Assembly (NCBI GenBank): GCA_030834965.1
Contig: JAUQWW010000048.1
Span: 1 to 56,948, forward strand
Origin: Gallionellaceae bacterium
GTDB lineage: Bacteria; Pseudomonadota; Gammaproteobacteria; Burkholderiales; Gallionellaceae
Reading direction: 5' to 3'
DNA: 56,948 nucleotides
The notes beneath the pieces are model-generated. The model did not search any database. It saw nothing but the letters and a program-made list of their open reading frames with translations, and had not been told where the DNA came from. The translations under genes were made by a program, and so were the position numbers. Of the stretch, positions 17,054 through 27,002 are shown piece after piece (positions within the stretch are counted from its first letter, which is position 1; every line of letters starts with the position of its first letter).

Positions 17054-17658
17054 GGTGAATCAAGTCCTTTTGCCTTCAATGCTGCTGCAAGTGCGTGGGT
17101 TGCGCGGGAGCAGTGTGTTTTGACACTGCCTTCGGAACAACCCATGATTGCCGCAGTTTCGGCGGTATCCATATCTTCCCAGTAACGCAGCAGGAAGGCT
17201 TCGCGTTGACGCGCAGGCAAATCCATTAGCGCTTTTTCAATCAGGGCAATAACTTGCGATTGCTCCAAGGATGAGTCCGGGGCGAGCGCCTGACTATTGT
17301 TACCCTTATCTTGCAAAGCTTCAAGCGGATCGTAATCTTCATCCTCGTGCTCCGGCTTCAGCGAGGACATCAGCGTGGTCCAGGTTGAGCGTACTTTCTG
17401 TCTGCGGTAATAGTCGCGGATGGTGTTTTGCAGGATGCGCTGAAACAGCAGCGGCAATTCCTGATCCGGCTTTTCAGCATATTTGTCGGCGAGTTTAAGC
17501 ATGGCGTCCTGCACGATATCCAACGCCGCGTGCTCGTCCCGTACCGCGAACAGGGCCTGTTTGTAGGCGCGGCGTTCGGCTGCGGCAAGGAATCTGGAAA
17601 GTTCGTCGTGGCTGGCCAGTTTTAGATGCCCTTTAGGGATGGTTGCGAATACTAACAA
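17050..17658 (-). CDS. ECF-type RNA polymerase sigma factor
   Basis: This is a sigma-70 family protein of up to 202 residues. Region 2 is seen in AALDIVQDAMLKLADKY and LPLLFQRILQNTIRDYYRRQK. Region 4 is LPARQREAFLLRYWEDMDTAETAAIMGCSEGSVKTHCSRA, with its helix-turn-helix. The start is unclear. The open frame begins at TTG 17658, but the family normally starts near the segment ASHDELSRFL, about 14 residues later. Its targets are unknown. DUF3619 and DUF3106 follow in overlapping frames. Confidence 0.9.
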   Translation of the reverse strand: MLVFATIPKGHLKLASHDELSRFLAAAERRAYKQALFAVRDEHAALDIVQDAMLKLADKYAEKPDQELPLLFQRILQNTIRDYYRRQKVRSTWTTLMSSLKPEHEDEDYDPLEALQDKGNNSQALAPDSSLEQSQVIALIEKALMDLPARQREAFLLRYWEDMDTAETAAIMGCSEGSVKTHCSRATHALAAALKAKGLDSP

Positions 17659-17719
17659 ATTCCGGCATTTTGCGCAGAGCCCGCTAATCCCGTGTTGACC
17701 GCGGGGTCAGGCTTGGGGG

Positions 17720-17748
17720 TTGACCAAAATGTGTCTAACCTTTATCTT
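17720..17748 (+). promoter_or_regulatory. Sigma-70 promoter of the ilv operon
   Basis: TTGACC (17720-17725), a 17-base spacer and TATCTT (17743-17748) stand about 40 bases upstream of ilvB. The leader is too short for a classical branched-chain leader peptide with terminator, and none is visible. Confidence 0.6.
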
Positions 17749-17787
17749 GTGCGGTTCTTCAATTATTGCTTGCTAAGGTAGTTCGAC

Positions 17788-19494
17788 ATGGAACTGACAG
17801 GCGCGGAAATAGCCATCAGGTGTTTGCAGGAAGAGGGAGTCGAGCACGTATTCGGCTATCCGGGCGGCGCCGTCCTGTTTATTTACGATGCGCTGTTCAA
17901 TCAGGAGCAGGTCAAACACATCCTGGTACGCCATGAGCAGGCTGCAGTTCATGCTGCTGATGGCTATGCGCGTTCTACCGACAAGGTCGGTGTCGCACTG
18001 GTGACCTCCGGCCCGGGTGTGACCAATGCGGTAACCGGCATTGCCACTGCCTATATGGACTCCATTCCGATGGTGATTATCAGCGGTCAGGTGCCGACGC
18101 ACGCCATTGGCGAAGACGCCTTCCAGGAAGTGGATGCCGTCGGTATTACACGCCCTTGCGTGAAGCATAATTTCCTGGTCAAGGATGTCAGGGAGCTTGC
18201 GGGCACCATCAAGAAGGCTTTTTATTTGGCCAAGAGCGGGCGCCCCGGCCCTGTGCTGGTGGATATTCCCAAGGATGTATCAAACACCAGGACGGAGTTC
18301 CACTACCCGTCCTCGGTGAGCGTGCGCTCCTACAATCCGGCGCAGCATGGCGATGCCGGCCAGATCAGGCAAGCTGCGCAATTGTTGCTGGGTGCCAAAC
18401 GCCCGATGGTTTATGCGGGTGGCGGGGTGATCCTGTCCAGCGCTTCGCAGCAACTGGCGGAACTCGTACGCTTACTGGGTTTCCCCTGTACCAACACCTT
18501 GATGGGCCTGGGCGGCTTTCCGGCGACGGACAAGCTGTCTCTCGGCATGCTGGGCATGCATGGGACGCTGGAAGCCAATATGGCGATGCAGCATTGCGAC
18601 GTGCTGCTGGCGGTGGGCGCGCGCTTTGACGACCGCGTGATTGGTAATGTCGAACATTTCAATCAGGAAAAGCGCAAGATCATCCATATCGACATTGATC
18701 CCTCATCCATTTCCAAACGCGTCAAGGTGGATGTCCCCATCGTCGGCAATGTGGCGCATGTGCTGGGTGATCTGCTGGAAGTGCTGCGCGGCAGCAAGCA
18801 GAAGCGTGAAGCTAAAGTGCTTGCTCCGTGGTGGGCCCAGATCGAGGGGTGGCGCGCCAAAAATTGCCTGGTCTACAAAAATTCCGATGAGGTTATCAAA
18901 CCGCAGTTCGTGATCGAAAAGCTGTATGAGATCACACACGGCGACGCTTTTGTCACTTCCGACGTCGGCCAGCACCAGATGTGGGCAGCACAGTACTACA
19001 AATTCGACAAACCCCGTCGCTGGATCAATTCCGGCGGACTGGGCACCATGGGTTTTGGTTTGCCTGCGGCAATGGGCGTACAGCTTGCTCATCCTGATGC
19101 TACTGTTGCCTGCGTAACGGGTGAGGGCAGTATCCAGATGAATATACAGGAGTTGTCCACCTGCAGGCAGTTTCATTTGCCGATCAAGATCATCGCATTG
19201 AACAACCGTTACTTGGGCATGGTGCGGCAGTGGCAGCAGTTCTTTCATGGCAACCGTTACTCCGAGTCCTATATGGATGCGCTGCCCGATTTTGTAAAAC
19301 TGGCAGAGGCGTACGGGCATGTGGGTATCAGCATCGACAAGCCATCAGATGTTGAGCCCGCACTGAAGGAGGCTTTTGCGCGCAAAGACAAGCTGGTGTT
19401 CATGGATTTCAAGACTGACCAGACGGAAAATGTGTTTCCCATGGTGCCCGGAGGCAAGGGCTTGTCCGAAGTGATTCTGTCGGAGGAGCTATAG
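17788..19494 (+). CDS. ilvB: Acetolactate synthase large subunit
   Basis: This 568-residue ThDP-dependent enzyme condenses pyruvate to acetolactate, or with 2-ketobutyrate to acetohydroxybutyrate, as the first step to valine, leucine and isoleucine. The N-terminus (ELTGAEIAIRCLQEEGVEHVFGYPGG) and the RHEQAAVHAADGYAR glutamate are typical. The ThDP-binding stretch GEGSIQMNIQELSTCRQFHLPIKIIALNN is complete. The stop overlaps the ilvH start by one base. Confidence 0.97.
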   Translation: MELTGAEIAIRCLQEEGVEHVFGYPGGAVLFIYDALFNQEQVKHILVRHEQAAVHAADGYARSTDKVGVALVTSGPGVTNAVTGIATAYMDSIPMVIISGQVPTHAIGEDAFQEVDAVGITRPCVKHNFLVKDVRELAGTIKKAFYLAKSGRPGPVLVDIPKDVSNTRTEFHYPSSVSVRSYNPAQHGDAGQIRQAAQLLLGAKRPMVYAGGGVILSSASQQLAELVRLLGFPCTNTLMGLGGFPATDKLSLGMLGMHGTLEANMAMQHCDVLLAVGARFDDRVIGNVEHFNQEKRKIIHIDIDPSSISKRVKVDVPIVGNVAHVLGDLLEVLRGSKQKREAKVLAPWWAQIEGWRAKNCLVYKNSDEVIKPQFVIEKLYEITHGDAFVTSDVGQHQMWAAQYYKFDKPRRWINSGGLGTMGFGLPAAMGVQLAHPDATVACVTGEGSIQMNIQELSTCRQFHLPIKIIALNNRYLGMVRQWQQFFHGNRYSESYMDALPDFVKLAEAYGHVGISIDKPSDVEPALKEAFARKDKLVFMDFKTDQTENVFPMVPGGKGLSEVILSEEL

Positions 19495-19982
19495 TGCGTC
19501 ACATCATTTCCCTGCTGATGGAAAACGAGGCGGGTGCGCTTTCGCGTGTTGCCGGCCTGTTCTCGGCGCGCGGTTACAACATCGAATCCCTTACCGTCGC
19601 GCCCACTGAAGACGCCACGCTGTCGCGCATGACCATCGTGACCAGCGGATCGGATGACGTAATCGAACAAATCAACAAGCAGCTTAACAAGCTGATCGAA
19701 GTCGTTGCAGTGATGGATCTGAGCGAAGGCGAGCATCTGGAGCGCGAATTGATGCTGGTCAAAGTGCGCGCAGTAGGAGAGGTGCGCGAGGAAATGAAAC
19801 GCATGGCCGACATCTTCCGCGGGCGCGTTATCGACGTATCCGACAAGACATATACCATCGAGCTGACCGGCACCGGCTCCAAGCTGGACAGCTTTCTGCA
19901 AGCCATAGACTGCAGCCTGATCCTGGAAACCGTGCGCACTGGTGCATCCGGCATCGGTCGCGGCGACCGCATTTTGAAATAG
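19494..19982 (+). CDS. ilvH: Acetolactate synthase small (regulatory) subunit
   Basis: This 162-residue valine-sensing subunit has an N-terminal ACT domain (RHIISLLMENEAGALSRVAGLFSARGYNIESL) and the C-terminal ALS_ss_C domain. The GTG start at 19494 shares one base with the ilvB stop (TAGTG), suggesting coupled synthesis. It confers valine feedback inhibition on IlvB. Confidence 0.97.
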   Translation: MRHIISLLMENEAGALSRVAGLFSARGYNIESLTVAPTEDATLSRMTIVTSGSDDVIEQINKQLNKLIEVVAVMDLSEGEHLERELMLVKVRAVGEVREEMKRMADIFRGRVIDVSDKTYTIELTGTGSKLDSFLQAIDCSLILETVRTGASGIGRGDRILK

Positions 19983-21029
<1,047 letters not shown>

Positions 21030-21049
21030 GCTGGCAGCCTGTAATGGGT

Positions 21050-21092
21050 GGCTTGTAGCGGGCGATGGTTTTATAGCCATTGGCTACAAGCC
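21050..21092 (+). repeat. Hairpin between ilvC and pssA
   Basis: GGCTTGTAGC (21050-21059) and GCTACAAGCC (21083-21092) are perfect 10-base arms around a 23-base loop. There is no T-run, so it is more likely an RNA-processing hairpin or a REP-like repeat than a terminator. Confidence 0.6.
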
Positions 21093-21122
21093 GCAAGCTG
21101 AAATTGGCGAGAGGACATCCCG

Positions 21123-21884
21123 ATGCCTGAACTGAATAAACGCAAGCCCATGGATTTGCGCAGGCGCGGCATTTATCTGCTGCCCAACCTGTTTACCACG
21201 GCAGCGCTTTTTGCGGGTTTCTACGCCATTGTGCAGTCAATGAACGGCAGGTTCGAGGTTGCATCGGTAGCGATTTTTATCGCCATGATACTGGATGGAC
21301 TGGATGGCCGCGTGGCACGGCTGACCCATACCCAGAGTGAATTCGGCGCAGAATACGACAGCCTGTCCGACATGGTGTCATTCGGTGTGGCCCCGGCGCT
21401 GATTGCGTACGAGTGGGCATTGAAGGGGCTGGGAAAGTGGGGCTGGTTCGCGGCCTTTATTTACTGCGCGGGAACCGCCTTGCGCCTGGCGCGCTTCAAT
21501 ACCAACATCGAAGTGGTCGATAAGAATTACTTCCAGGGCTTGCCCAGCCCTGCCGCAGCTGCGCTGGTGTCGAGCTTCGTGTGGGTGATGCTGGACAATC
21601 ATTTTACCGGGCAGGAAATGCGCTGGTATACCTGCGCATTGACTGCCTTTGCCGGCATCACCATGGTGAGCAATCTCAAGTATTACAGCTTCAAGTCAAT
21701 CAATATGCGCAAGAGCGTGCCGTTCATCGTGATTTTTCTGTTCGCGCTGTTCTTCATTTTTATCTCGGTTGATCCGCCCAGCATTCTGTTTCTGCTGTTC
21801 CTTGCATACTGCCTGTCAGGCTATGTGATGTTCCTGTGGGCACTGCGCAAAAAAGGTGAAGCACCACCCAGTATTGCGCCCTGA
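21123..21884 (+). CDS. pssA: CDP-diacylglycerol-serine O-phosphatidyltransferase
   Basis: This 253-residue membrane enzyme makes phosphatidylserine from CDP-diacylglycerol and serine. The CDP-alcohol phosphotransferase signature is complete at about 58-81 (DGLDGRVARLTHTQSEFGAEYDSLSD), with the spaced aspartates that hold metal. About six to eight hydrophobic segments follow. Its place between ilvC and leuA is common in betaproteobacteria. An AGAGGA ribosome site precedes the ATG. Confidence 0.95.
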   Translation: MPELNKRKPMDLRRRGIYLLPNLFTTAALFAGFYAIVQSMNGRFEVASVAIFIAMILDGLDGRVARLTHTQSEFGAEYDSLSDMVSFGVAPALIAYEWALKGLGKWGWFAAFIYCAGTALRLARFNTNIEVVDKNYFQGLPSPAAAALVSSFVWVMLDNHFTGQEMRWYTCALTAFAGITMVSNLKYYSFKSINMRKSVPFIVIFLFALFFIFISVDPPSILFLLFLAYCLSGYVMFLWALRKKGEAPPSIAP

Positions 21885-21909
21885 AACAAAAGCCGCTATA
21901 TTCGCACCC

Positions 21910-21990
21910 ATGCACTTCTCCCGCCACATCTCGCAATTGCACTCCACGTTCAGCCTGCTGGCAGCGCTGAAGCTGCGCTTCGCGCGCTAA
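21910..21990 (+). CDS. Possible short leader peptide upstream of leuA
   Basis: This 26-codon ORF (MHFSRHISQLHSTFSLLAAL...) ends 79 bases before leuA and contains five leucines. It could be an attenuation leader, but there is no clear ribosome site and no obvious terminator/antiterminator pair. It is listed as a candidate only. Confidence 0.25.
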   Translation: MHFSRHISQLHSTFSLLAALKLRFAR

Positions 21991-22069
21991 ATATACCCCC
22001 TCACAGTTTTGAAGCGGGCGGCATCCAGGCGGATGGTCGCAAATTAAGCATGCAATGGAACATGACACC

Positions 22070-23605
22070 ATGACTGACAAATTAATCATATTCGATACCA
22101 CCTTGCGCGACGGCGAGCAAAGCCCCGGCGCGTCCATGACGAAGGAAGAAAAAATTCGCATCGCGCGCCAGCTGGAAAAGCTTGGCGTGGATGTCATCGA
22201 GGCTGGTTTTGCCGCCGCCAGCCCGGGCGATGCAGATGCGATCCAAAGCATCGCCAAGATCATCGAGCATTCCACGGTTTGCTCGCTGGCGCGTGCCAAC
22301 GAGCGCGATGTGCGCGCTGCGGGCGAGGCAATCAAGCCCGCCAAGTCGGGGCGCATCCACACCTTCATCGCTACCTCGCCTATCCACATGGAAAAGAAGT
22401 TGCGCATGACGCCGGATCAGGTAGTGGAGAACGCCGTCAAGGCGGTGAAACTCGCGCTGGAATATACCGACGACGTGGAGTTCTCCGCCGAGGACGCAGT
22501 GCGCTCGGAAATGGATTTCCTGGTGCGCATCTTCGATGCGGTGATTCAGGCCGGGGCCAAGACCCTTAATGTGCCGGACACCGTGGGCTACAGCATCCCG
22601 GCGTTGTGGGGCGAGCGCATCAAACAGCTGATCGAGCGTGTGCCGAATTCCGCCAAGGTGGTGTGGTCCACGCATTGCCACAACGACCTCGGCATGGCAG
22701 TGGCGAATTCACTGGCTGCCGTGATGAACGGCGCGCGCCAGGTGGAATGCACCATCAACGGCCTCGGTGAGCGCGCGGGCAATGCCAGCCTGGAAGAAAT
22801 CGTGATGGCAGTGAAGACGCGCCGCGACGTGTTCACGTGCGATTCGCGCATCGACACGACGCAGATCGTGCCGACGTCCAAACTGGTGTCCAGCATCACC
22901 GGCTATCCGGTGCAACCGAACAAGGCCATCGTCGGCGCGAATGCGTTCGCGCATGAGTCCGGCATCCATCAGGACGGTGTGCTCAAGCATCGCGAGACTT
23001 ACGAAATCATGCGTGCCGAAGATGTGGGCTGGACGACGAACAAATTGACGCTGGGCAAGCTTTCCGGCCGCAATGCCTTCCGTACGCGCCTGCAGGAACT
23101 CGGCATTGTGCTGGCGGGCGAGGAGGCATTGAATGCTGCATTTGCCCGCTTTAAGGATCTGGCCGATCGCAAATCAGAAATTTTTGACGAAGATTTGCAG
23201 GCGTTGGTCAATGAAGAGGTTGTGACGCATATCAGCGAGCATTATCGGCTGGTGTCCATGCGTGCTCATTCCGAGACCGGAGAGTTACCCAGTGCGCGCG
23301 TGGTACTCAGTGTGGGAGGCCAGGAGCGCAGCGCAGAAATGCAAGGCGGCGGCCCGGTGGATGCGACATTCAAGGCTATCGAACAAATTGTGCAGAGCGG
23401 CACCGAGTTACTGCTGTATTCGGTGAACAACATTACCAGCGGCACCGATGCACAGGGTGAAGTGACCGTACGCCTGGCCAAGGGGGGGCGCATCGTCAAC
23501 GGCCAGGGGGCGGACACCGACATCGTCGTGGCTTCCGCCAAGTCCTACCTGAATGCGTTGAACAAGCTGGACACAGAAGGAGAGCGTGCGCACCCGCAGG
23601 TGTAG
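22070..23605 (+). CDS. leuA: 2-isopropylmalate synthase
   Basis: This 511-residue enzyme condenses 2-ketoisovalerate with acetyl-CoA, the first committed step to leucine. The N-terminal TIM barrel starts with the metal-binding [30 protein letters not shown] holds the HxH metal ligands, and the C-terminal domain (about 390-511) is the leucine-binding regulatory domain. I prefer ATG 22070 ([11 protein letters not shown]) over ATG 22055 because the family begins there. Neither has a strong ribosome site. Confidence 0.96.
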   Translation: MTDKLIIFDTTLRDGEQSPGASMTKEEKIRIARQLEKLGVDVIEAGFAAASPGDADAIQSIAKIIEHSTVCSLARANERDVRAAGEAIKPAKSGRIHTFIATSPIHMEKKLRMTPDQVVENAVKAVKLALEYTDDVEFSAEDAVRSEMDFLVRIFDAVIQAGAKTLNVPDTVGYSIPALWGERIKQLIERVPNSAKVVWSTHCHNDLGMAVANSLAAVMNGARQVECTINGLGERAGNASLEEIVMAVKTRRDVFTCDSRIDTTQIVPTSKLVSSITGYPVQPNKAIVGANAFAHESGIHQDGVLKHRETYEIMRAEDVGWTTNKLTLGKLSGRNAFRTRLQELGIVLAGEEALNAAFARFKDLADRKSEIFDEDLQALVNEEVVTHISEHYRLVSMRAHSETGELPSARVVLSVGGQERSAEMQGGGPVDATFKAIEQIVQSGTELLLYSVNNITSGTDAQGEVTVRLAKGGRIVNGQGADTDIVVASAKSYLNALNKLDTEGERAHPQV

Positions 23606-23707
23606 TTTTCCAGCGGCAGGTGGTTTCTATCGCGTTGCCCGTAGTACATTAAGCGCGCGGAAACGCGTGTGCGTCTCCGCGGATTATTGTGAGCGGTTGC
23701 GCTGGAT

Positions 23708-23713
23708 TATAAT
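23708..23713 (+). promoter_or_regulatory. Perfect -10 box TATAAT upstream of the PsiE-like gene
   Basis: TATAAT lies about 49 bases before the ATG at 23762. TTGTGA at 23687-23692 is a weak -35 with a short 15-base spacer. No Pho box was recognised. Confidence 0.4.
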
Positions 23714-23761
23714 GATCAGGCGGGTCAGAACATAAAACATAGGGCAGGATCTATTAAAACA

Positions 23762-24181
23762 ATGAAAACTCCAATCAAATCTACAATCAAAACCTTCAAT
23801 ATGTCGCTGCTTTCGTTCGTGGAGAACATTGGCCTGCTGGTGATCGCCATCGCGACCGTCATCGCCATGTTTGGCGAAATCATGTCCATGGTGGGAGCGC
23901 TGCGCGTTACGCTGGCTGACCTGCTGCTGATGTTTCTGTACATGGAAGTATTGGCCATGGTGGGCCTGCATTACAGCACTGGCAAAATGCCTGTGCGCTT
24001 CCCGCTTTATATCGGCATGATTGCGTTGGCGCGGTACCTGATACTGGACATGAAGGAAATGGAAGACTGGCGCATGCTGGCGGTAGCGGGCTCTATCCTG
24101 TTGCTGACATTGGCCGTGTTTCTGGTGCGCCTGGGCCACGTCCGCTATCCCTATCCGGGCGACGATCAAATCAAAAAGTAG
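23762..24181 (+). CDS. PsiE-family membrane protein
   Basis: This 139-residue protein has four predicted transmembrane helices and matches the phosphate-starvation-inducible PsiE family: LSFVENIGLLVIAIATVIAMF, the LLLMFLYMEVLAMVGLHY segment and the conserved VRFPLYIGMIALARYLILD. The biochemical role of the family is unknown. It stands alone between leuA and the convergent HugZ-like gene. Confidence 0.85.
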   Translation: MKTPIKSTIKTFNMSLLSFVENIGLLVIAIATVIAMFGEIMSMVGALRVTLADLLLMFLYMEVLAMVGLHYSTGKMPVRFPLYIGMIALARYLILDMKEMEDWRMLAVAGSILLLTLAVFLVRLGHVRYPYPGDDQIKK

Positions 24182-24272
24182 TCTCGCCCAATGGCTGAGT
24201 GGCGCCACCTTTTGGGGTAACAGGCGAAGCCGTCATTCGCTAGGCATGCGAAACAGGGGGGCCACATGTCTG

Positions 24273-24968
24273 CTAGCGGGCATCTTGCGCCATTTTCACC
24301 AGAGCCTGTCGCGCCTGCTGCGCATCGCATACCTCTTCGGCAAAATCGAAACGTAACACCGTGGCATCGGCACGCACATCAAAACCGTCGCAGTCTATGC
24401 CCAGCATTTCCGCATCCAGCGCATCGACTTGCTTGAAGTGCTCGCAGTAGCGGCGCATCGTGTCGCGATGGTCCGCATTCATGTGGGCGATCACGCCATC
24501 TTCCTGTTCGATCAGAGGATAGGGACGCACCGTGTAGTCATTAGCTGCGACCCAATGAATTTTGCCGAACCCCCCGATGTAACGTATGCCCTGGGGCACG
24601 ATACGATAGAAGGAAAAGTCGTGCATGGCGAAGTAGGTCTCTGCTTCCGGGAAATAGCGTAGATAGCGCTTCCCGGATTGTTCCCTGTCAGCAACAAGGT
24701 GCGCCGCCCCCACCACGGTTACGCGGCCCTGCGTCTGGATGTGCGGGCTATCCTGGCTGTGCGTGATGAGGCTGACGCGCGGGTCATGCAGAATATTCTT
24801 GGTATGCTCGGCCAGTGTGCTGATGAGGATAAGCAGGCTGCCGTCGTGATCGACCAGATAGGGCGTGATGGAGCCGAACGGATGCCCATCAAATTTTTTC
24901 GACAGCGTGCATAGCGCGCCATAACGGTGGGCGCGCAACATTTGCCTGGCTTCGCGTGCGTTGCTCAT
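24273..24968 (-). CDS. HugZ-like heme/FMN-type split-barrel protein (pyridoxamine-phosphate-oxidase fold plus DUF2470)
   Basis: This 231-residue protein has an N-terminal flavin-reductase-like split barrel (about 1-150, GALCTLSKKFDGHPFGSITPYLVDHDGSLLILISTLAEHTKN). The C-terminal DUF2470 domain (about 155-230) has the motif IAHMNADHRDTMRRYC. This two-domain architecture is that of HugZ/HutZ heme-degrading proteins, where a C-terminal histidine can ligate heme. The real substrate here is unproven. It is divergent from yihY. Confidence 0.87.
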   Translation of the reverse strand: MSNAREARQMLRAHRYGALCTLSKKFDGHPFGSITPYLVDHDGSLLILISTLAEHTKNILHDPRVSLITHSQDSPHIQTQGRVTVVGAAHLVADREQSGKRYLRYFPEAETYFAMHDFSFYRIVPQGIRYIGGFGKIHWVAANDYTVRPYPLIEQEDGVIAHMNADHRDTMRRYCEHFKQVDALDAEMLGIDCDGFDVRADATVLRFDFAEEVCDAQQARQALVKMAQDAR

Positions 24969-25129
24969 GGAATTTGCATGCCTCCACAGGAATTTTCATC
25001 CAGGTGCATGGCGCGTGCCGCACGGCGGGGTTTGCCGTGTTGGCTGCAGGTCAGCACCAGGATTTCTTTGTCGGGTATCATGTGCGCATTGTATTTCAGT
25101 TGTTTCATACTGCATTAAAGAATTTAGTC

Positions 25130-26362
25130 ATGAAGAAGAATTTGAAGGACTTGCGGCATTTTCTGCGTTTCATCTCGGTGCGCTTCATGCAGGATCGCTG
25201 CGCGCAGATGGCGGCCAGCCTGACTTTTACCACGCTGCTGTCACTGGTGCCGCTGATCACCATCACATTTACCCTGTTCGCGGCATTCCCGGTATTTGCG
25301 GAGTTCTCTGGCCAGATCAAGCATTTCCTGCTCATTAACATGATGCCGGAAACAGGCGGCAAGATGATGTCGCGCTACATGGAGCAGTTCACGGAAAGCG
25401 CCGCGAAGCTGACCGCAGTGGGCATCGTGTTTCTGGGTTTCGCCGCGATGCTGATGATACACACCATAGAAGATGCCTTTAACACCATCTGGCGCGTGTC
25501 GCGGCAGCGTACGGTGTTGCAGCGCGTGCTGATTTACTGGGCGCTGCTGACGCTGGCGCCCCTGCTGATCGGCGGCAGTCTGTCGCTGACCTCGTGGCTG
25601 GTCGGAATGTCGGTGGGCTATGCCAAGCAGATTCCCGAATTCGGCGTCGTGCTGCTGAAAGTCGTGCCGGTGCTGCTCACCACACTGGCGTTCAGCCTGA
25701 TGTTCCGCATCGTGCCCAACCGTTATATTCCGTTGCTCCACGCATTCATCGGCGGCGTGGTAGCTGCGGCGGCATTCGAATCCATGAACAGCGCCTTCGC
25801 TTTCTATATCACGCATTTCCCGACTTACAAGCTGGTGTATGGCGCATTTGCCAGCATCCCGATTTTTCTGCTCTGGATTTACCTGTCCTGGCTGACGATC
25901 TTGCTGGGTGCGCTGATCGCGGCGTCGCTGACACATTGGCGTGGCGATCCGACAAAAAAACTTTCTACCACCGCGCAACTTTATTATGCCCTGCGCGTTC
26001 TTAAGATGATGGACGAGAGCATGCACAGTGGCAAGGTGCAGACCTTGCCCACTCTTTGCCGGCGATTGCACATCGGTTTCGATTCGCTTGAACCTATTCT
26101 GGCCAGGCTGGAGCAAGCCAGATTGTTGCGCAAACTTGCGGGCAGGGGGTGGGCGATGATGCGTGATATGGATCATGTGCAAGTTGCCGAGTTGTATCGT
26201 TTGTTTGTATACAACCCGGCCCTGCTGGATGCGCAACATGAAGACAAGCAAGTCCATGCATGGCTGGAGCAAATGGAGCGGCGCATGGAAGAGGCAGCGG
26301 CAGTTACGCTGCGTGAACTGTTTGCCGGCCCCGTCGGGCAGGGTGGCAACCGGGCCGGGTAG
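25130..26362 (+). CDS. YihY/BrkB-family inner-membrane protein
   Basis: This 410-residue protein has six predicted transmembrane helices (about 30-270): MAASLTFTTLLSLVPLITITFTLFAAFP, then TIEDAFNTIWRV and the conserved LLWIYLSWLTILLGALIAA. It was historically annotated as ribonuclease BN, now considered wrong for this family. A cytoplasmic C-terminal region of about 130 residues has winged-helix-like character (LCRRLHIGFDSLEPILARLEQARLLRK). ATG 25130 gives MKKNLKDLRHFLRF, the normal family start; the frame remains open upstream to 24956. Function unknown. Confidence 0.9.
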   Translation: MKKNLKDLRHFLRFISVRFMQDRCAQMAASLTFTTLLSLVPLITITFTLFAAFPVFAEFSGQIKHFLLINMMPETGGKMMSRYMEQFTESAAKLTAVGIVFLGFAAMLMIHTIEDAFNTIWRVSRQRTVLQRVLIYWALLTLAPLLIGGSLSLTSWLVGMSVGYAKQIPEFGVVLLKVVPVLLTTLAFSLMFRIVPNRYIPLLHAFIGGVVAAAAFESMNSAFAFYITHFPTYKLVYGAFASIPIFLLWIYLSWLTILLGALIAASLTHWRGDPTKKLSTTAQLYYALRVLKMMDESMHSGKVQTLPTLCRRLHIGFDSLEPILARLEQARLLRKLAGRGWAMMRDMDHVQVAELYRLFVYNPALLDAQHEDKQVHAWLEQMERRMEEAAAVTLRELFAGPVGQGGNRAG

Positions 26363-26426
26363 CTTGCTCATTGCATGCTTTTACGTTCTAATGCCCGCCG
26401 ATATCAGATCAGGCCGAGAGGGTTAA

Positions 26427-27002
26427 ATGAAACATTTGGAATGGTTATTTGAAGGCTCTCTGTGGAACAGCCGCTTTGTTATTTTGTCGGCAGTTGTGGG
26501 CAGCCTGATCGCGGGATTTGCCATTTTTTACATGGCCACGGTGGATGTGGTGTATCTGGTGTTGCACGCATCACATTATGCCGATTTGGCCGACGATGCG
26601 CGCAAGACGTTGCATGACAGCACGGTGTCACACATCGTTGAGGTGGTGGACGGTTATCTACTGGCCACCGTGATGCTGATATTTTCGCTCGGCCTGTATG
26701 AACTGTTCATCAGCGACATTGGCCAGGCGCATGGCAGCAAGGCATCCAGCAAGATACTGGTAATCAACAATCTGGATGACTTGAAATCGCGCCTGGGCAA
26801 GGTGATCCTGATGATCCTGATCGTCACCTTGTTCGAGCATGCATTGAACATGAAGCTGGATGAGCCGATTGACCTGCTCTACCTTGGCGGCAGTATCGCC
26901 CTGATCGCGCTGGCGCTGTATTTAACCCATGCCGCGGAACACGGCATCAAGCCAGGAGAAGGAGAGCCTGAGGAACTCATCAAAACGGGTGAAAAACATT
27001 GA
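26427..27002 (+). CDS. YqhA-family (UPF0114) membrane protein
   Basis: This 191-residue integral membrane protein has about four helices. LEWLFEGSLWNSRFVILSAVVGSLIAG and ATVMLIFSLGLYELFISDI are the family hallmarks, followed by LDDLKSRLGKVILMILIV. The family has no established function. Its stop shares one base with the ATG of the TlpA-like gene (TGATG), so the two are translationally coupled. Confidence 0.88.
   Translation: MKHLEWLFEGSLWNSRFVILSAVVGSLIAGFAIFYMATVDVVYLVLHASHYADLADDARKTLHDSTVSHIVEVVDGYLLATVMLIFSLGLYELFISDIGQAHGSKASSKILVINNLDDLKSRLGKVILMILIVTLFEHALNMKLDEPIDLLYLGGSIALIALALYLTHAAEHGIKPGEGEPEELIKTGEKH

Noticed and set aside
23685-23699. Lac-operator-like ATTGTGAGCGG before the PsiE-like gene
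   Set aside because: The resemblance is to half of the operator only, and no LacI-family regulator is nearby. Chance is more likely.
25241-26371. A 376-codon frame antisense to yihY
   Set aside because: YihY has the conserved membrane topology; the antisense product is His/Gln-rich and featureless.
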